Shown: one piece after another, positions 26,717 to 34,469 of the stretch
Position numbering within the stretch: the first letter of the stretch is position 1
Layout of the letters: every line of letters begins with the position of its first letter
From: Erysipelothrix sp.
Lineage (GTDB): Bacteria > Bacillota_I > Bacilli_A > Erysipelotrichales > Erysipelotrichaceae
Length of the DNA stretch: 36,184 nucleotides
Direction: 5' to 3'
NCBI GenBank assembly: GCA_012735275.1
Contig: JAAYHR010000001.1
Coordinates: forward strand, 1-36,184
The notes under the pieces: generated by a model
Database searches by the model: none
Told to the model about the DNA's origin: nothing
The model's input: the letters and a program-made list of their open reading frames with translations, nothing else
Program-made: the position numbers and the translations under genes

Positions 26717-26722
26717 ATTATA
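26717..26722 (-). promoter_or_regulatory. Extended -10 promoter of the DUF349 gene
   Basis: On the minus strand AATGCTATAAT lies about 20 bases before the start ATG of the DUF349 gene, whose binding site is AGGAGTG. A weak TTATCT lies 18 bases upstream as a possible -35. Confidence 0.55.
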
Positions 26723-26796
26723 GCATTTTTCTAAGCAAATAGATAATTAATTATTATTGTCAGGCAATCTTGTCAAAATCCCTGTAAATAAATGGA

Positions 26797-27600
26797 CTAA
26801 TTGAGTTTCTCTTTATATCCAGTCTTAGTTAAAACCCATAATGCAAGAATAATCACTAGAACATAATAGACACTACTATCACCAATTGCTGTATTAGGTG
26901 TTTTTGTTTTATTAACATTATCTACTTTAGATTGTTCTTGATTATCTAACTCTACATTATTTGGATTATCATTAATCGAACCATTATCAACTACAGGCGC
27001 TTCTTCCTTAGGTTTATCTAAATCATTCTTAACTGATTCATAAAGATCAGGATTATCTACTTTAGGCTCTTCTGGAACCTCAGGCTTAACTGGTAACTCT
27101 ACTTCAGGTTCTAAAGGCAATTCTTCTTCTGGTTCAGTTGGTAATTCGGTTTCAGGTTCTACTGGATCAGCAGGGACAATTGGTGTAACTGGAAGCTTGA
27201 TTACCTCTCTATAGGTAATTGTAATATCATCCGCAGAGTTGAAATCAACTATATATTTATAGTCACCTTCTAAAGGTACAAATCCTTCTATGCTTGGTAA
27301 TTCAATTTCTAGATCTGTACCAAATTTACTGCTTACATCAATTGACTCAAGAACCGCACCTTTTTCATCAACAATAGTTATTGTTTTTGAAATTGTATCG
27401 ACTAAAGAGAAATTATAGTTATAAGTAGATTCTTCTAATGGTCCATTTATAACTTCTAGAGTAACCATGTAATTATTATTAAGACTAATATCAATTACCT
27501 GATCAAGAATTGCTGGAATCACTAATTTACCATTAACCAAATATTCTGATTTAAGTTCGCCACTAACTATAATCTCATTAGCAACTTTGTTATTAATAAT
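26797..27600 (-). CDS. Fragment: MucBP-like domain, Pro/Glu spacer and cell-wall anchor
   Basis: This open frame continues the LRR frame after the TAA; it can start only at weak codons such as TTG at 27540 and has no ribosome binding site. It encodes a MucBP-like beta domain, a spacer of alternating Pro, Glu and Val, the TPNTA sorting-like motif, a hydrophobic segment (VYYVLVIILALWVL) and a basic end (KTGYKEKLN). Without a signal peptide it could not reach the wall by itself. Annotation pipelines may list it as a separate hypothetical protein. Confidence 0.55.
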   Translation of the reverse strand: MINNKVANEIIVSGELKSEYLVNGKLVIPAILDQVIDISLNNNYMVTLEVINGPLEESTYNYNFSLVDTISKTITIVDEKGAVLESIDVSSKFGTDLEIELPSIEGFVPLEGDYKYIVDFNSADDITITYREVIKLPVTPIVPADPVEPETELPTEPEEELPLEPEVELPVKPEVPEEPKVDNPDLYESVKNDLDKPKEEAPVVDNGSINDNPNNVELDNQEQSKVDNVNKTKTPNTAIGDSSVYYVLVIILALWVLTKTGYKEKLN

Positions 27601-28254
27601 TTACGAAATAATGATTTGATAATCAACTGCATTTTGAGAATACTTTTGGCTTAATATAGCAAAGATAGATGCATCACTTACGTTAATTGCTTGGCCTAAG
27701 TTTATTAAACCTACATTACCATATATATGTTGATTATCTAAACTTTTGTTAGCTAATGAAAATAAATCATATTCAGCAACACTTAAAGTATCAATATTAT
27801 TTTGAGCAAACATCAAATCAGAATTTGGAAGACTTAGTATTCCATCCGGTAACTGAGTTAAATAAGTTCCATATGCATATACCTGAGCTAAATTATTAAC
27901 AGTTGGTACACTTGGTAATTTAATCCTAGAGTTTGTGAAGTTTACATGTTCTAAGTTTTTTAATTCATAAAAACTTTTAGGCATATTATAAAATTTACCT
28001 TGATTTAATTTGAACCCGCCTAAGTTTAAATACAAGAATTTAAGACCAGGTATCTCATGAAAACGATCAGGAATATCCAACTCCATGTTTTGAGCACCAT
28101 TCAAGTTTAAACTAAATAAATTCTTTAATTCAAAAATCTCTACAGGAAATTTTCTTAGATTTGAGCTAGTCATTGAAAAGTTACTTAAAATTTTTAAAAT
28201 TTTCAATTCCTGCGAGACTAGTAACATTATGTGCAAGCTCGCTTGGGACAACAA
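27601..28254 (-). CDS. Fragment: leucine-rich repeat domain
   Basis: Leucine-rich repeats with spaced L/N/L pattern (ELKNLFSLNLNG, GLKFLYLNLGG, ELKNLEHVNFTN) form the middle of the surface protein. The open frame runs to a TTG/ATG region at 28254, but its first 20 or so residues (LSQASLHIML...) are out of register with the natural protein; genuine sequence resumes near SNFSMTSSN. It ends at TAA 27601-27603, and the next frame carries on in the same phase. Confidence 0.6.
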   Translation of the reverse strand: MLSQASLHIMLLVSQELKILKILSNFSMTSSNLRKFPVEIFELKNLFSLNLNGAQNMELDIPDRFHEIPGLKFLYLNLGGFKLNQGKFYNMPKSFYELKNLEHVNFTNSRIKLPSVPTVNNLAQVYAYGTYLTQLPDGILSLPNSDLMFAQNNIDTLSVAEYDLFSLANKSLDNQHIYGNVGLINLGQAINVSDASIFAILSQKYSQNAVDYQIIIS

Positions 28255-28341
28255 AATAAGTCAAATCATCAATTTGCTTTTGCGATAACGGATCAGTACC
28301 TAGCTTCTTAGCAAATGCTTTTGCCAGATTCTCATCAATTA

Positions 28342-28464
28342 TCAAATCACTAACAGTCTCCTTTCAAGAGAGTTTTCACCGTCAGCTTTCAACACTCCAA
28401 CACTATTAATCGACAGTGTAACTAGTATTAGTAACACTGTAATAAGTTTATTAATTCTATTTAT
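28342..28464 (-). CDS. Fragment: signal peptide of the LRR protein
   Basis: The frame behind AAAGGAGG begins at ATA and encodes a typical Sec signal (NRINKLITVLLILVTLSINSVGVLKA) followed by DGENSLERRLLVI, then TGA. After the deleted base near 28363 the true sequence continues in another frame as ETVSDLIIDENLAKAF. An in-frame ATG 12 codons upstream (28500) has no binding site. Confidence 0.5.
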   Translation of the reverse strand: MNRINKLITVLLILVTLSINSVGVLKADGENSLERRLLVI

Positions 28465-28498
28465 TGTGTTTCCTCCTTTATTTTTCACAACAGACACC

Positions 28499-28527
28499 AT
28501 ATTAGGAAGTACTTGTGAAATATTCAA
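28499..28527 (-). promoter_or_regulatory. Promoter of the LRR surface protein gene
   Basis: On the minus strand TTGAAT (28522-28527) and TAATAT (28499-28504) are separated by 17 bases. It lies about 35 bases before the ATA start region and AAAGGAGG. Confidence 0.5.
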
Positions 28528-28587
28528 TGAAAATGATTTAATAGACTAATTTGGGTTGTTATACTGGTGGAATAGGCTTTTTAATCC

Positions 28588-28621
28588 AAAAAAAGACCCA
28601 TATCTATTAGATATGAGTCTT
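28588..28621 (-). terminator. Terminator after greA
   Basis: On the minus strand AGACTCATATCTA pairs with TAGATATGGGTCT around a short loop, followed by seven T. Confidence 0.85.
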
Positions 28622-28648
28622 GATTGATTTACTATTTTATATTGCAAA

Positions 28649-29119
28649 TTAGTTAATTTCTAGAATTTGAATTTCGTATGGATCTTCAACTTCAACTTTA
28701 ACAACGTCATCTACTGATGAACCTAACATTGCTTGTGCAATTGGTGCTTCGTTTGAAAGTTTTCCGTTTAATGGGTCAGCTTCTACTGATCCAACAATCG
28801 CGTATACTATTTCTTCGTTTAAGAATTTATCTAAAACTTTTACTGTCGATCCTAAACGAACAGTTTTACTTGGTCCTGTATTTTCGTTTACGATTAGAAC
28901 AGTGTTTCTTAACATTATTTCTAATTCACTAATACGTGCTTCAACACGTGATTGACGATCACGAGCTGCATCGTAGTCAGCGTTTTCTGATAAATCTCCC
29001 TGCTCACGAGCAGCTTTTAACTCTTCAATTACTTCTTTACGAACATTATGGATTAAATTATTTCTTTCTTCGTTTAATTTATCTAAACCTTCTTGGGTTA
29101 CGTGTACTTTTTCACTCAT
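28649..29119 (-). CDS. greA: Transcription elongation factor GreA
   Basis: GreA enters the RNA polymerase secondary channel and stimulates cleavage of backtracked transcripts. The 156-residue protein has the N-terminal coiled coil with the acidic tip GDLSENADYDAARDR (Asp and Glu activate Mg2+) and the C-terminal domain (VRLGSTVKVLD; EIVYAIVGSVEADP). It follows udk, as in Bacillus. Its own promoter shows TGTTATTAT (TATTAT at 29141-29146), and a clear terminator follows. Confidence 0.96.
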   Translation of the reverse strand: MSEKVHVTQEGLDKLNEERNNLIHNVRKEVIEELKAAREQGDLSENADYDAARDRQSRVEARISELEIMLRNTVLIVNENTGPSKTVRLGSTVKVLDKFLNEEIVYAIVGSVEADPLNGKLSNEAPIAQAMLGSSVDDVVKVEVEDPYEIQILEIN

Positions 29120-29140
29120 TATAAATCACTCCTATGCACT

Positions 29141-29146
29141 ATAATA
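29141..29146 (-). promoter_or_regulatory. Extended -10 promoter of greA
   Basis: On the minus strand TGTTATTAT lies about 22 bases before the greA start. The TGn extension is present; no clear -35 is seen. Confidence 0.45.
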
Positions 29147-29183
29147 ACACATGCTTATATTTATTTCTATCTTTAAACTAGTA

Positions 29184-29807
29184 TTACACATTTAGAATAC
29201 TAGCGATTTTAGTTACAATTAAATCTATCGCAACTTTGTTTTCACTACCATGCGGGACAATTACGTCAGCATACCTTTTTGAAGGTTCGACAAATTGCTC
29301 ATGCATTGGTTTAACTGTCGTCTCATATTGCTCGACAACTGATTCAACTGTACGCTCACGTTCGTTGATATCACGAACTAAGCGGCGGATGAATCTCACA
29401 TCAGCATCAGTATCTACAAATATCTTAATATCTAAGATATCACGAACATCCTCTTCTTCTAGTACGAAGAGTCCTTCTAAGATAATAACTTCTACTGGAT
29501 GAATTACTTCTGTTTCCTTTGATCTTGTATGTTGAGCAAAATCATAGATTGGTTTTTCAATTGCTTTTTGATTAACTAGGTCATTAATTTGCTTAATTAA
29601 GTATTCGTTATCAAAAGCTAATGGATGATCATAGTTAGTTTTTAGTCTTTCTTCAAAGTCTAAATGATCTTGATTGAAGTAATAGTCATCTTGTCTAATT
29701 ACTTGAACTGATTTAACTTCTTGAAATGTTTCATATATCTTTTGTGATATTGAAGTTTTTCCTGAAGCTGATCCGCCTGCGATTCCAATAATTAATGTTT
29801 TTCTCAT
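29184..29807 (-). CDS. udk: Uridine kinase
   Basis: Udk phosphorylates uridine and cytidine in nucleotide salvage. The 207-residue protein has the P-loop GIAGGSASGKTS, the substrate-binding RQDDYYFN and YDHPLAFDNE segments, IILEGLFVLE and the RLVRDINERERT lid. It starts at an ATG directly after the mltG stop (1-base gap), so mltG and udk are probably co-translated, as in the conserved mltG-udk-greA order. Confidence 0.95.
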   Translation of the reverse strand: MRKTLIIGIAGGSASGKTSISQKIYETFQEVKSVQVIRQDDYYFNQDHLDFEERLKTNYDHPLAFDNEYLIKQINDLVNQKAIEKPIYDFAQHTRSKETEVIHPVEVIILEGLFVLEEEDVRDILDIKIFVDTDADVRFIRRLVRDINERERTVESVVEQYETTVKPMHEQFVEPSKRYADVIVPHGSENKVAIDLIVTKIASILNV

Positions 29808-29808
29808 A

Positions 29809-30855
29809 CTATCGTTTTAAATACTTGTCTATATTAGCTTGATGCTCTGCGAATGTTTTCGCGTAATAGACAGTATTATCTCCGTATACATCGGCAATAA
29901 AGAATAAGTAATCTGTTTTTTCAGGGAACAGTGTCGCCTTGATTGAAGATTCACCTGGATTTAAGATTGGTCCAATTGGAATACCTGCATAGACATAAGT
30001 ATTGAATGGTGAATCAATTCTTGTATTCTTTTCGCATTCTTCCCATGAGTCATACTCATATAGTGAATAGCAAACAGTTACACTTGATTCAAGTTTCATT
30101 CCAATGTCTAAACGATTGTACCAAACACCCGCAATAATTAAGTCATCTTCGTATTTACCAGATTCATATTGTGTAATTGAAGCTAGGGTAAATAATTCAT
30201 GAATGCTATAGTCTGAATTATTAAATTCATTCTCATATTTTTTATAAATAAGGTTAGTCTGATCTAATAAGACTTTTGTAATATCTCTTGGACTTGCATC
30301 AACATAAAAGTTATATGTATTTGGAGCAAGATAACCTTCTAGTGATACTTTAAGTTCATCGTTTAAGATATCATCTGTTAAGTAGTCGTATTTAGCAATC
30401 ATCTCTTTAATATATTCTTCATCATTCCAAAGTGTTAATAATTCATCTTCACTAACAGCTAATTTTTCTGATAGTGTTTTGGCCATATGCTTAGCCCATG
30501 ATCCTGGAATGAGAGTTACTGTGACTTCATTTGAGATAACATTGCTGGCAGTTTCTAAGTGCTTAAACACCTCAGCTGTTGACCAAGCACGGTCTAATTC
30601 AAAATTACCAACTACAAAACTAGGTTTTGAAATTAGTTTTCCATGAAGTTTTGCAGAAAATGCCGACTTAATAATATTACTATCTTCTAACTTTTGGGTA
30701 ATAGTTGTTAAGTTGTCATTATCAGCAACGTAGAAATTAACAATTTCACTCTCTTTACTGACAGCTTTTAAACTTGAATTAAAACCGATAAATAAGGCTG
30801 CTATTAAAAGAGCAAAACTAGCTAAAATTACAAAACTAATTTTCTTCTTGTTCAT
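29809..30855 (-). CDS. mltG: Endolytic murein transglycosylase MltG
   Basis: MltG cuts nascent glycan strands near the membrane and sets their length. The 348-residue product has one N-terminal membrane helix (ISFVILASFALLIAALFIGF), a LysM-like part and the YceG domain: EGYLAPNTYNF, LASITQYESG and SPFNTYVYAGIPIGPILNPG. The family motif ExE reads QYE here; by analogy with the ES motif of other lytic transglycosylases the retained Glu (about 231) is the catalytic one. The ATG at 30855 follows AGGAG by 9 bases; the frame opens two codons earlier at TTG. It overlaps the DUF1292 gene by 20 bases. Confidence 0.9.
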   Translation of the reverse strand: MNKKKISFVILASFALLIAALFIGFNSSLKAVSKESEIVNFYVADNDNLTTITQKLEDSNIIKSAFSAKLHGKLISKPSFVVGNFELDRAWSTAEVFKHLETASNVISNEVTVTLIPGSWAKHMAKTLSEKLAVSEDELLTLWNDEEYIKEMIAKYDYLTDDILNDELKVSLEGYLAPNTYNFYVDASPRDITKVLLDQTNLIYKKYENEFNNSDYSIHELFTLASITQYESGKYEDDLIIAGVWYNRLDIGMKLESSVTVCYSLYEYDSWEECEKNTRIDSPFNTYVYAGIPIGPILNPGESSIKATLFPEKTDYLFFIADVYGDNTVYYAKTFAEHQANIDKYLKR

Positions 30856-31078
30856 CCTCAAAGGCTCCTAATACTTCTTCGATCATATCCCATTCTTCTT
30901 CATTTTCAATTGGTTCTAAATTATTATCTTCATCATACTTAGATGCAAAGACATCCCCACTATCTACTTCTGGATCGAAGTATAGAACATATTTACTTCC
31001 TTCATTTTCAAAAGTAAATAGTAATTGCATTTTTACTTCATTTCCTAATTCATCTGATACATAGAATATATTTTCCAT
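30836..31078 (-). CDS. DUF1292 family small acidic protein (YrzB-like)
   Basis: An 80-residue acidic protein of the DUF1292 family, found between ruvX and mltG as yrzB is in Bacillus. Visible traits are VSDELGNEVKMQLLFTFENEGSKYVLYF and a very acidic C-terminus (EEEWDMIEEVLGAFEDEQEEN). Function is not known. The start is ATG behind AGAGGATT. It follows a terminator that ends the ireB-ruvX unit, so its expression may depend on partial readthrough or on a weak internal promoter. Confidence 0.9.
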   Translation of the reverse strand: MENIFYVSDELGNEVKMQLLFTFENEGSKYVLYFDPEVDSGDVFASKYDEDNNLEPIENEEEWDMIEEVLGAFEDEQEEN

Positions 31079-31095
31079 ATTTAATCCTCTTTCTT

Positions 31096-31118
31096 TAAAA
31101 AAGGGACAAAGTCCCTAA
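31096..31118 (-). terminator. Terminator or attenuator between ruvX and the DUF1292 gene
   Basis: On the minus strand AGGGAC pairs with GTCCCT around TTT, followed by a T run. The 5' arm includes the ruvX stop codon TAG (31115-31117). Confidence 0.75.
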
Positions 31119-31531
31119 TGCTTACTGTCTAAGTAGCTTTGTAGAATAACTACAGCCGCTACTTGATCAATAAGTGTTTTACGTTTTTTTCTTGATACAT
31201 TTTGCATAATTAATGATTGGTTAGCAGTTTTAGTCGATAGGCGCTCATCCCATAAAATTACTTTATAGCCAAGCTCTTCGAGTTTCTCTTTAAAATCATA
31301 AGAGATCTCACCACGTACACCGATATCACCATTCATGTGTTTAGGTAATCCAAGTACAATTGCTTCAACATCAAATTTTGATAATTCTTCTACCACTAGA
31401 TGCAAGCCTTGTTGGTAATCGTTATTTTGAAAATTAACAGTTGTATGGGTAGAAGCTAAGAGTTGCATTAAATCGCTTTTAGCAATTCCAACTGTTTTAC
31501 TACCTAAATCTAAACCAATTATTCGTTGCAT
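31115..31531 (-). CDS. ruvX: Putative pre-16S rRNA nuclease (RuvX/YqgF)
   Basis: RuvX/YqgF has an RNase H-like fold and is linked to maturation of the 16S rRNA 5' end. The 138-residue protein begins with GLDLGSKTVGIAKSD (catalytic Asp in the first strand), then IVLGLPKHMNGDIG and the late WDERLSTKTA with the further acidic residue. It overlaps the end of ireB by 13 bases in another frame, with a weak AGAGAA site, so it is probably coupled to ireB. The ireB-ruvX-DUF1292-mltG order is conserved. Confidence 0.93.
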   Translation of the reverse strand: MQRIIGLDLGSKTVGIAKSDLMQLLASTHTTVNFQNNDYQQGLHLVVEELSKFDVEAIVLGLPKHMNGDIGVRGEISYDFKEKLEELGYKVILWDERLSTKTANQSLIMQNVSRKKRKTLIDQVAAVVILQSYLDSKH

Positions 31532-31785
31532 GTATTCTCTAAATAAAATCTAACTAACTCTTCAATAATATCTGCTCTATCTACTGTTTGAACAATACTT
31601 CTAGCATTGTTGTGACTAGAGATATATGCCGGATCATTTGAAATTAAATATCCTGCTAACTGATTTACTGAGTTATACCCTCTTTGCTCTAAAGATTCAT
31701 TAACCTTTTTTAAGACTAATTTAATTGTATCGCGTTTTAAATCCTCTGAGGCAAAAGCTTTAGTTTCCGTTAAGTGTTTTGACAT
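31519..31785 (-). CDS. ireB: IreB family regulatory protein (DUF965)
   Basis: An 88-residue DUF965 protein. In Enterococcus faecalis IreB is a substrate of the Ser/Thr kinase IreK and affects cephalosporin resistance. The family pattern is clear: KLVLKKVNESLEQRGYNSVNQLAGYLISNDPAYISSHNNAR and IIEELVRFYL. The start is ATG behind AGGAGG. It follows alaS by 44 bases, as in Bacillus. The partner kinase is not in the window. Confidence 0.93.
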   Translation of the reverse strand: MSKHLTETKAFASEDLKRDTIKLVLKKVNESLEQRGYNSVNQLAGYLISNDPAYISSHNNARSIVQTVDRADIIEELVRFYLENTCNE

Positions 31786-31829
31786 AGAATACCTCCTTAA
31801 TATGTATTATATATTATTAGTGCTATTTT

Positions 31830-34454
31830 TTAAAGTTTTAGCGAGTTATTAAGTACTTCACTAATTACATTTTCTAAATTACTTGCATCCTTACCACCTG
31901 ATTGGGCAAAGTCTGGACGACCGCCCCCATTACCACCAGTAGCTTGTGCCAAGGCTTTAGCAATGTTTCCAGCGTTAACTCCTTGATTATTAACTTCCTT
32001 ATCACAACCAACAACAAAGACAACACGGTTGTTTAAAGTCGTAGCTAGGACAACTAGAGTATTAGTTAATTGATTACGTAAGTTATCAACAACATACTTA
32101 AGATCATCAGCACTTAAATTGTCATATACTTTTGAAATAAGATTAATATTACCTTTTTCTTCAAGTGTAAGTTTTAATTGCTCAACATCTTTATCTAGTT
32201 TCATTTTCGCTAGTGAATCAACTTCTGCTTGTAATTCTTTATTTTCATTAATTAATTCTTCAAGTTTACTTATTAATTGGTTTGCTTGTTTAACCGCAAC
32301 AGTTTCTTGAATTTCATCAACAAAGTTTTCTAGTGATAACATTTGATTATAAACATTTTGTCCCGTTGTAAATGATAATCTTCTAACACCACTACCAACT
32401 GACTCTTCTGATAAAATCTTAAAGATTCCAATTTCAGCAATATTATCAACGTGCGTTCCTCCACATAATTCTTTCGAGAACTCACCCATTGTTACAACAC
32501 GAACTACATCACCGTATTTTTCATCAAAGAGTGCCATTGCACCTGATGCTTTAGCTGATTCAGTATCCATATACTCAATATCAACTTTCGCTGCATTATC
32601 TAACATGTAGTTAACTTGACTTTCAATTGATTCAATTTGCTCATCAGTTAACTTTTCAAAGTGTGAGAAGTCTAAACGAGCATACTTATCATTTACAAAT
32701 GATCCCGCTTGCGCAACATGATCACCTAATGTTTTGATTAATGCCGAGTGTACTAAGTGAATTGACGAGTGATTACGTTTCGTATGTTCCCGTTTTAAAC
32801 GATCAACAACTAATTTAACTTTATCGCCAACTTTAACTAAGTCTGATGATTCAACAATTGATAATGCCTGTCCGTTAGGAGCTTTAATTGTGTCAATAAC
32901 TTCTAGGGCATGACCATTGATTAAGACTTGACCACTATCACCAGCTTGTCCACCACTTTCAGCATAGAATGGAGTTTCTTTAAAGATTAATGAACAGTTT
33001 TCATTAGTTTCACTAACTTGCTCACCATCAACAAAGATTCCAATAATTGATGTTTCAAATTCTAATTGATCATAACCAACAAATTCAGACACTTCAGTAA
33101 ACTCTAATAAGTCTTTTGATTGACTTGCCATTGAGTCAACTGATTTACGTGCTTGACGAGCACGTTCTTTTTGTGCTTCCATGTTAGCTTTAAAACCAAC
33201 CATATCAACTGTGTATCCTGATTCATTCGCAATCTCTTCCGTTAATTCAACTGGGAACCCATATGTGTCATAAAGTTTAAAGGCAACTTCACCAGTTAAC
33301 TCTTTATTCTCACTTGCTTCTAGTGCTTCACTTAATAACTCTTCACCAGCATGTAATGTTGATGAGAATCTTTCTTCTTCGGTTTTAATTAATTTCGCAA
33401 CATATTCACTACGATCATTTAATTCTGGGTAGAAGTCACTCATTGCTTTAGCGACAGTATCAACTAGCTTGTATAAGTATAGGTCACTAATACCAATTTG
33501 CTTAGAATGACGGACTGCTCTTCTTAAAAGACGGCGTAAGACATATCCACGCCCTTCATTTGAGAACATAGCTCCATCTGTTAGAGCAAAGACAATTGTT
33601 CTTAAGTGATCTGAGATAATTTTAAATGATTCTGCTTGATCACTAGCATAAGCAACACTTGCATAAGTTTCAATATCTTTAATAATTGTTTGGAAAACAT
33701 CGATATCAAAGTTTGTTTCAACATCTTGAACAAGACATGCTAAACGCTCAAGTCCCATTCCCGTATCAATATTTCTTTGTGGTAGTTCTTGATATTCAGA
33801 ACGAGGAACTCCAGCTTTGGCATCATATTGTGAGAAGACAACGTTCCAAACTTCTAAGTAACGATCATTATCAATTTCTTCAAAGAATAAACGCTCACCA
33901 ATATTTTCAGGATCGTATTCTGGACCACGGTCATAGAAGATTTCACTATTTGGACCAGCTGGACCTTCACCAATTTCCCAATAGTTACCTTCAGTTTTAA
34001 GAATACGCGCTGGATCTAATTTAACAACTTCTGTCCAAACACGGAAAGCTTCCGTATCATCTGTATGAATAGAAACATACATCTTATCAACTTCCATACC
34101 AATCCACTTGTCGGATGTTAAAAACTCCCACGCAAATAAGATCGCTTCCTCTTTAAAATAGTCTCCAATTGAGAAGTTTCCTAACATTTCAAAGAATGTA
34201 TGGTGACGAGCTGTCTTACCAACATTTTCAATGTCATTAGTTCTAATTGATTTTTGAACGTTAACAATACGACGATTACTTGGAATAACCGAACCATCAA
34301 AATATTTCTTTAAAGCAGCAACACCACTATTAACCCATAATAAAGTTGGATCATTATGCGGTACTAAAGAAGCACCTGGTTCAACCATATGGCCCTCTTG
34401 TTTAAAATAATCTAAAAATAGCAATCTAATTTCATTTGTACTTAACTTTTTCAT
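31830..34454 (-). CDS. alaS: Alanyl-tRNA synthetase
   Basis: AlaS charges tRNA-Ala and hydrolyses mischarged Ser or Gly. The 874-residue protein has the class II core (RNIDTGMGLERLA; GRGYVLRRLLRRAVRHS), the editing domain with metal-binding HSSIHLVH and CGGTH, and the C-terminal C-Ala part with a glycine-rich end (ATGGNGGGRPDFAQSGG). I choose the ATG at 34454, behind GGAGG; the frame extends 11 codons upstream into the leader's terminator. A T-box riboswitch precedes it. Confidence 0.97.
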   Translation of the reverse strand: MKKLSTNEIRLLFLDYFKQEGHMVEPGASLVPHNDPTLLWVNSGVAALKKYFDGSVIPSNRRIVNVQKSIRTNDIENVGKTARHHTFFEMLGNFSIGDYFKEEAILFAWEFLTSDKWIGMEVDKMYVSIHTDDTEAFRVWTEVVKLDPARILKTEGNYWEIGEGPAGPNSEIFYDRGPEYDPENIGERLFFEEIDNDRYLEVWNVVFSQYDAKAGVPRSEYQELPQRNIDTGMGLERLACLVQDVETNFDIDVFQTIIKDIETYASVAYASDQAESFKIISDHLRTIVFALTDGAMFSNEGRGYVLRRLLRRAVRHSKQIGISDLYLYKLVDTVAKAMSDFYPELNDRSEYVAKLIKTEEERFSSTLHAGEELLSEALEASENKELTGEVAFKLYDTYGFPVELTEEIANESGYTVDMVGFKANMEAQKERARQARKSVDSMASQSKDLLEFTEVSEFVGYDQLEFETSIIGIFVDGEQVSETNENCSLIFKETPFYAESGGQAGDSGQVLINGHALEVIDTIKAPNGQALSIVESSDLVKVGDKVKLVVDRLKREHTKRNHSSIHLVHSALIKTLGDHVAQAGSFVNDKYARLDFSHFEKLTDEQIESIESQVNYMLDNAAKVDIEYMDTESAKASGAMALFDEKYGDVVRVVTMGEFSKELCGGTHVDNIAEIGIFKILSEESVGSGVRRLSFTTGQNVYNQMLSLENFVDEIQETVAVKQANQLISKLEELINENKELQAEVDSLAKMKLDKDVEQLKLTLEEKGNINLISKVYDNLSADDLKYVVDNLRNQLTNTLVVLATTLNNRVVFVVGCDKEVNNQGVNAGNIAKALAQATGGNGGGRPDFAQSGGKDASNLENVISEVLNNSLKL

Positions 34455-34469
34455 TTCTTCTCCTCCAAT

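Larger units (their letters stand above)
26797..28464 (-). pseudogene. LRR surface protein with signal peptide and LPXTG-like anchor, four lesions
   Basis: Joined, the frames encode about 555 residues: a signal peptide (NRINKLITVLLILVTLS... ending KADGEN), an internalin-like cap (IIDENLAKAFAKKLGTD), leucine-rich repeats, a MucBP-like beta segment (KTITIVDEKGAVLESIDVSS ... ITITYREV), a Pro/Glu-rich spacer, and a sorting signal TPNTAIGD, hydrophobic helix and basic tail. The lesions are: ATA at 28462-28464 where the start belongs after AAAGGAGG; a one-base loss in an A run near 28362-28364; a one-base gain in an AT homopolymer between 28184 and 28204 that restores the frame; and TAA at 27601-27603. 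A promoter (TTGAAT-17-TAATAT) and ribosome binding site survive. I infer recent decay. Confidence 0.8.

Noticed and set aside
26755-26790. TGTCAGGCAATCTTGTCA as an operator upstream of the DUF349 gene
   Set aside because: The two halves match poorly, so it is not a convincing palindrome.
28184-28204. AAATTTT slippery site as programmed frameshifting in the LRR gene
   Set aside because: A -1 shift would lead to the wrong frame; the needed shift is +1, and other lesions are present in the same gene.
25364-28464. Reassignment of TAA to a sense codon (for example Gln)
   Set aside because: Many intact, family-length genes in the window (pyk, polA, dnaI, the M29 peptidase) end at TAA, so it acts as a normal stop.
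28717-29124. Leucine-rich plus-strand frames opposite greA
   Set aside because: The composition follows from the reverse complement of Lys/Glu-rich greA codons; no start signals are seen.
30120-30190. Loss of the MltG catalytic glutamate (QYE in place of ExE)
   Set aside because: By analogy with the ES motif of other lytic transglycosylases, the retained Glu followed by Ser is the likely catalytic residue, so the enzyme is probably active.
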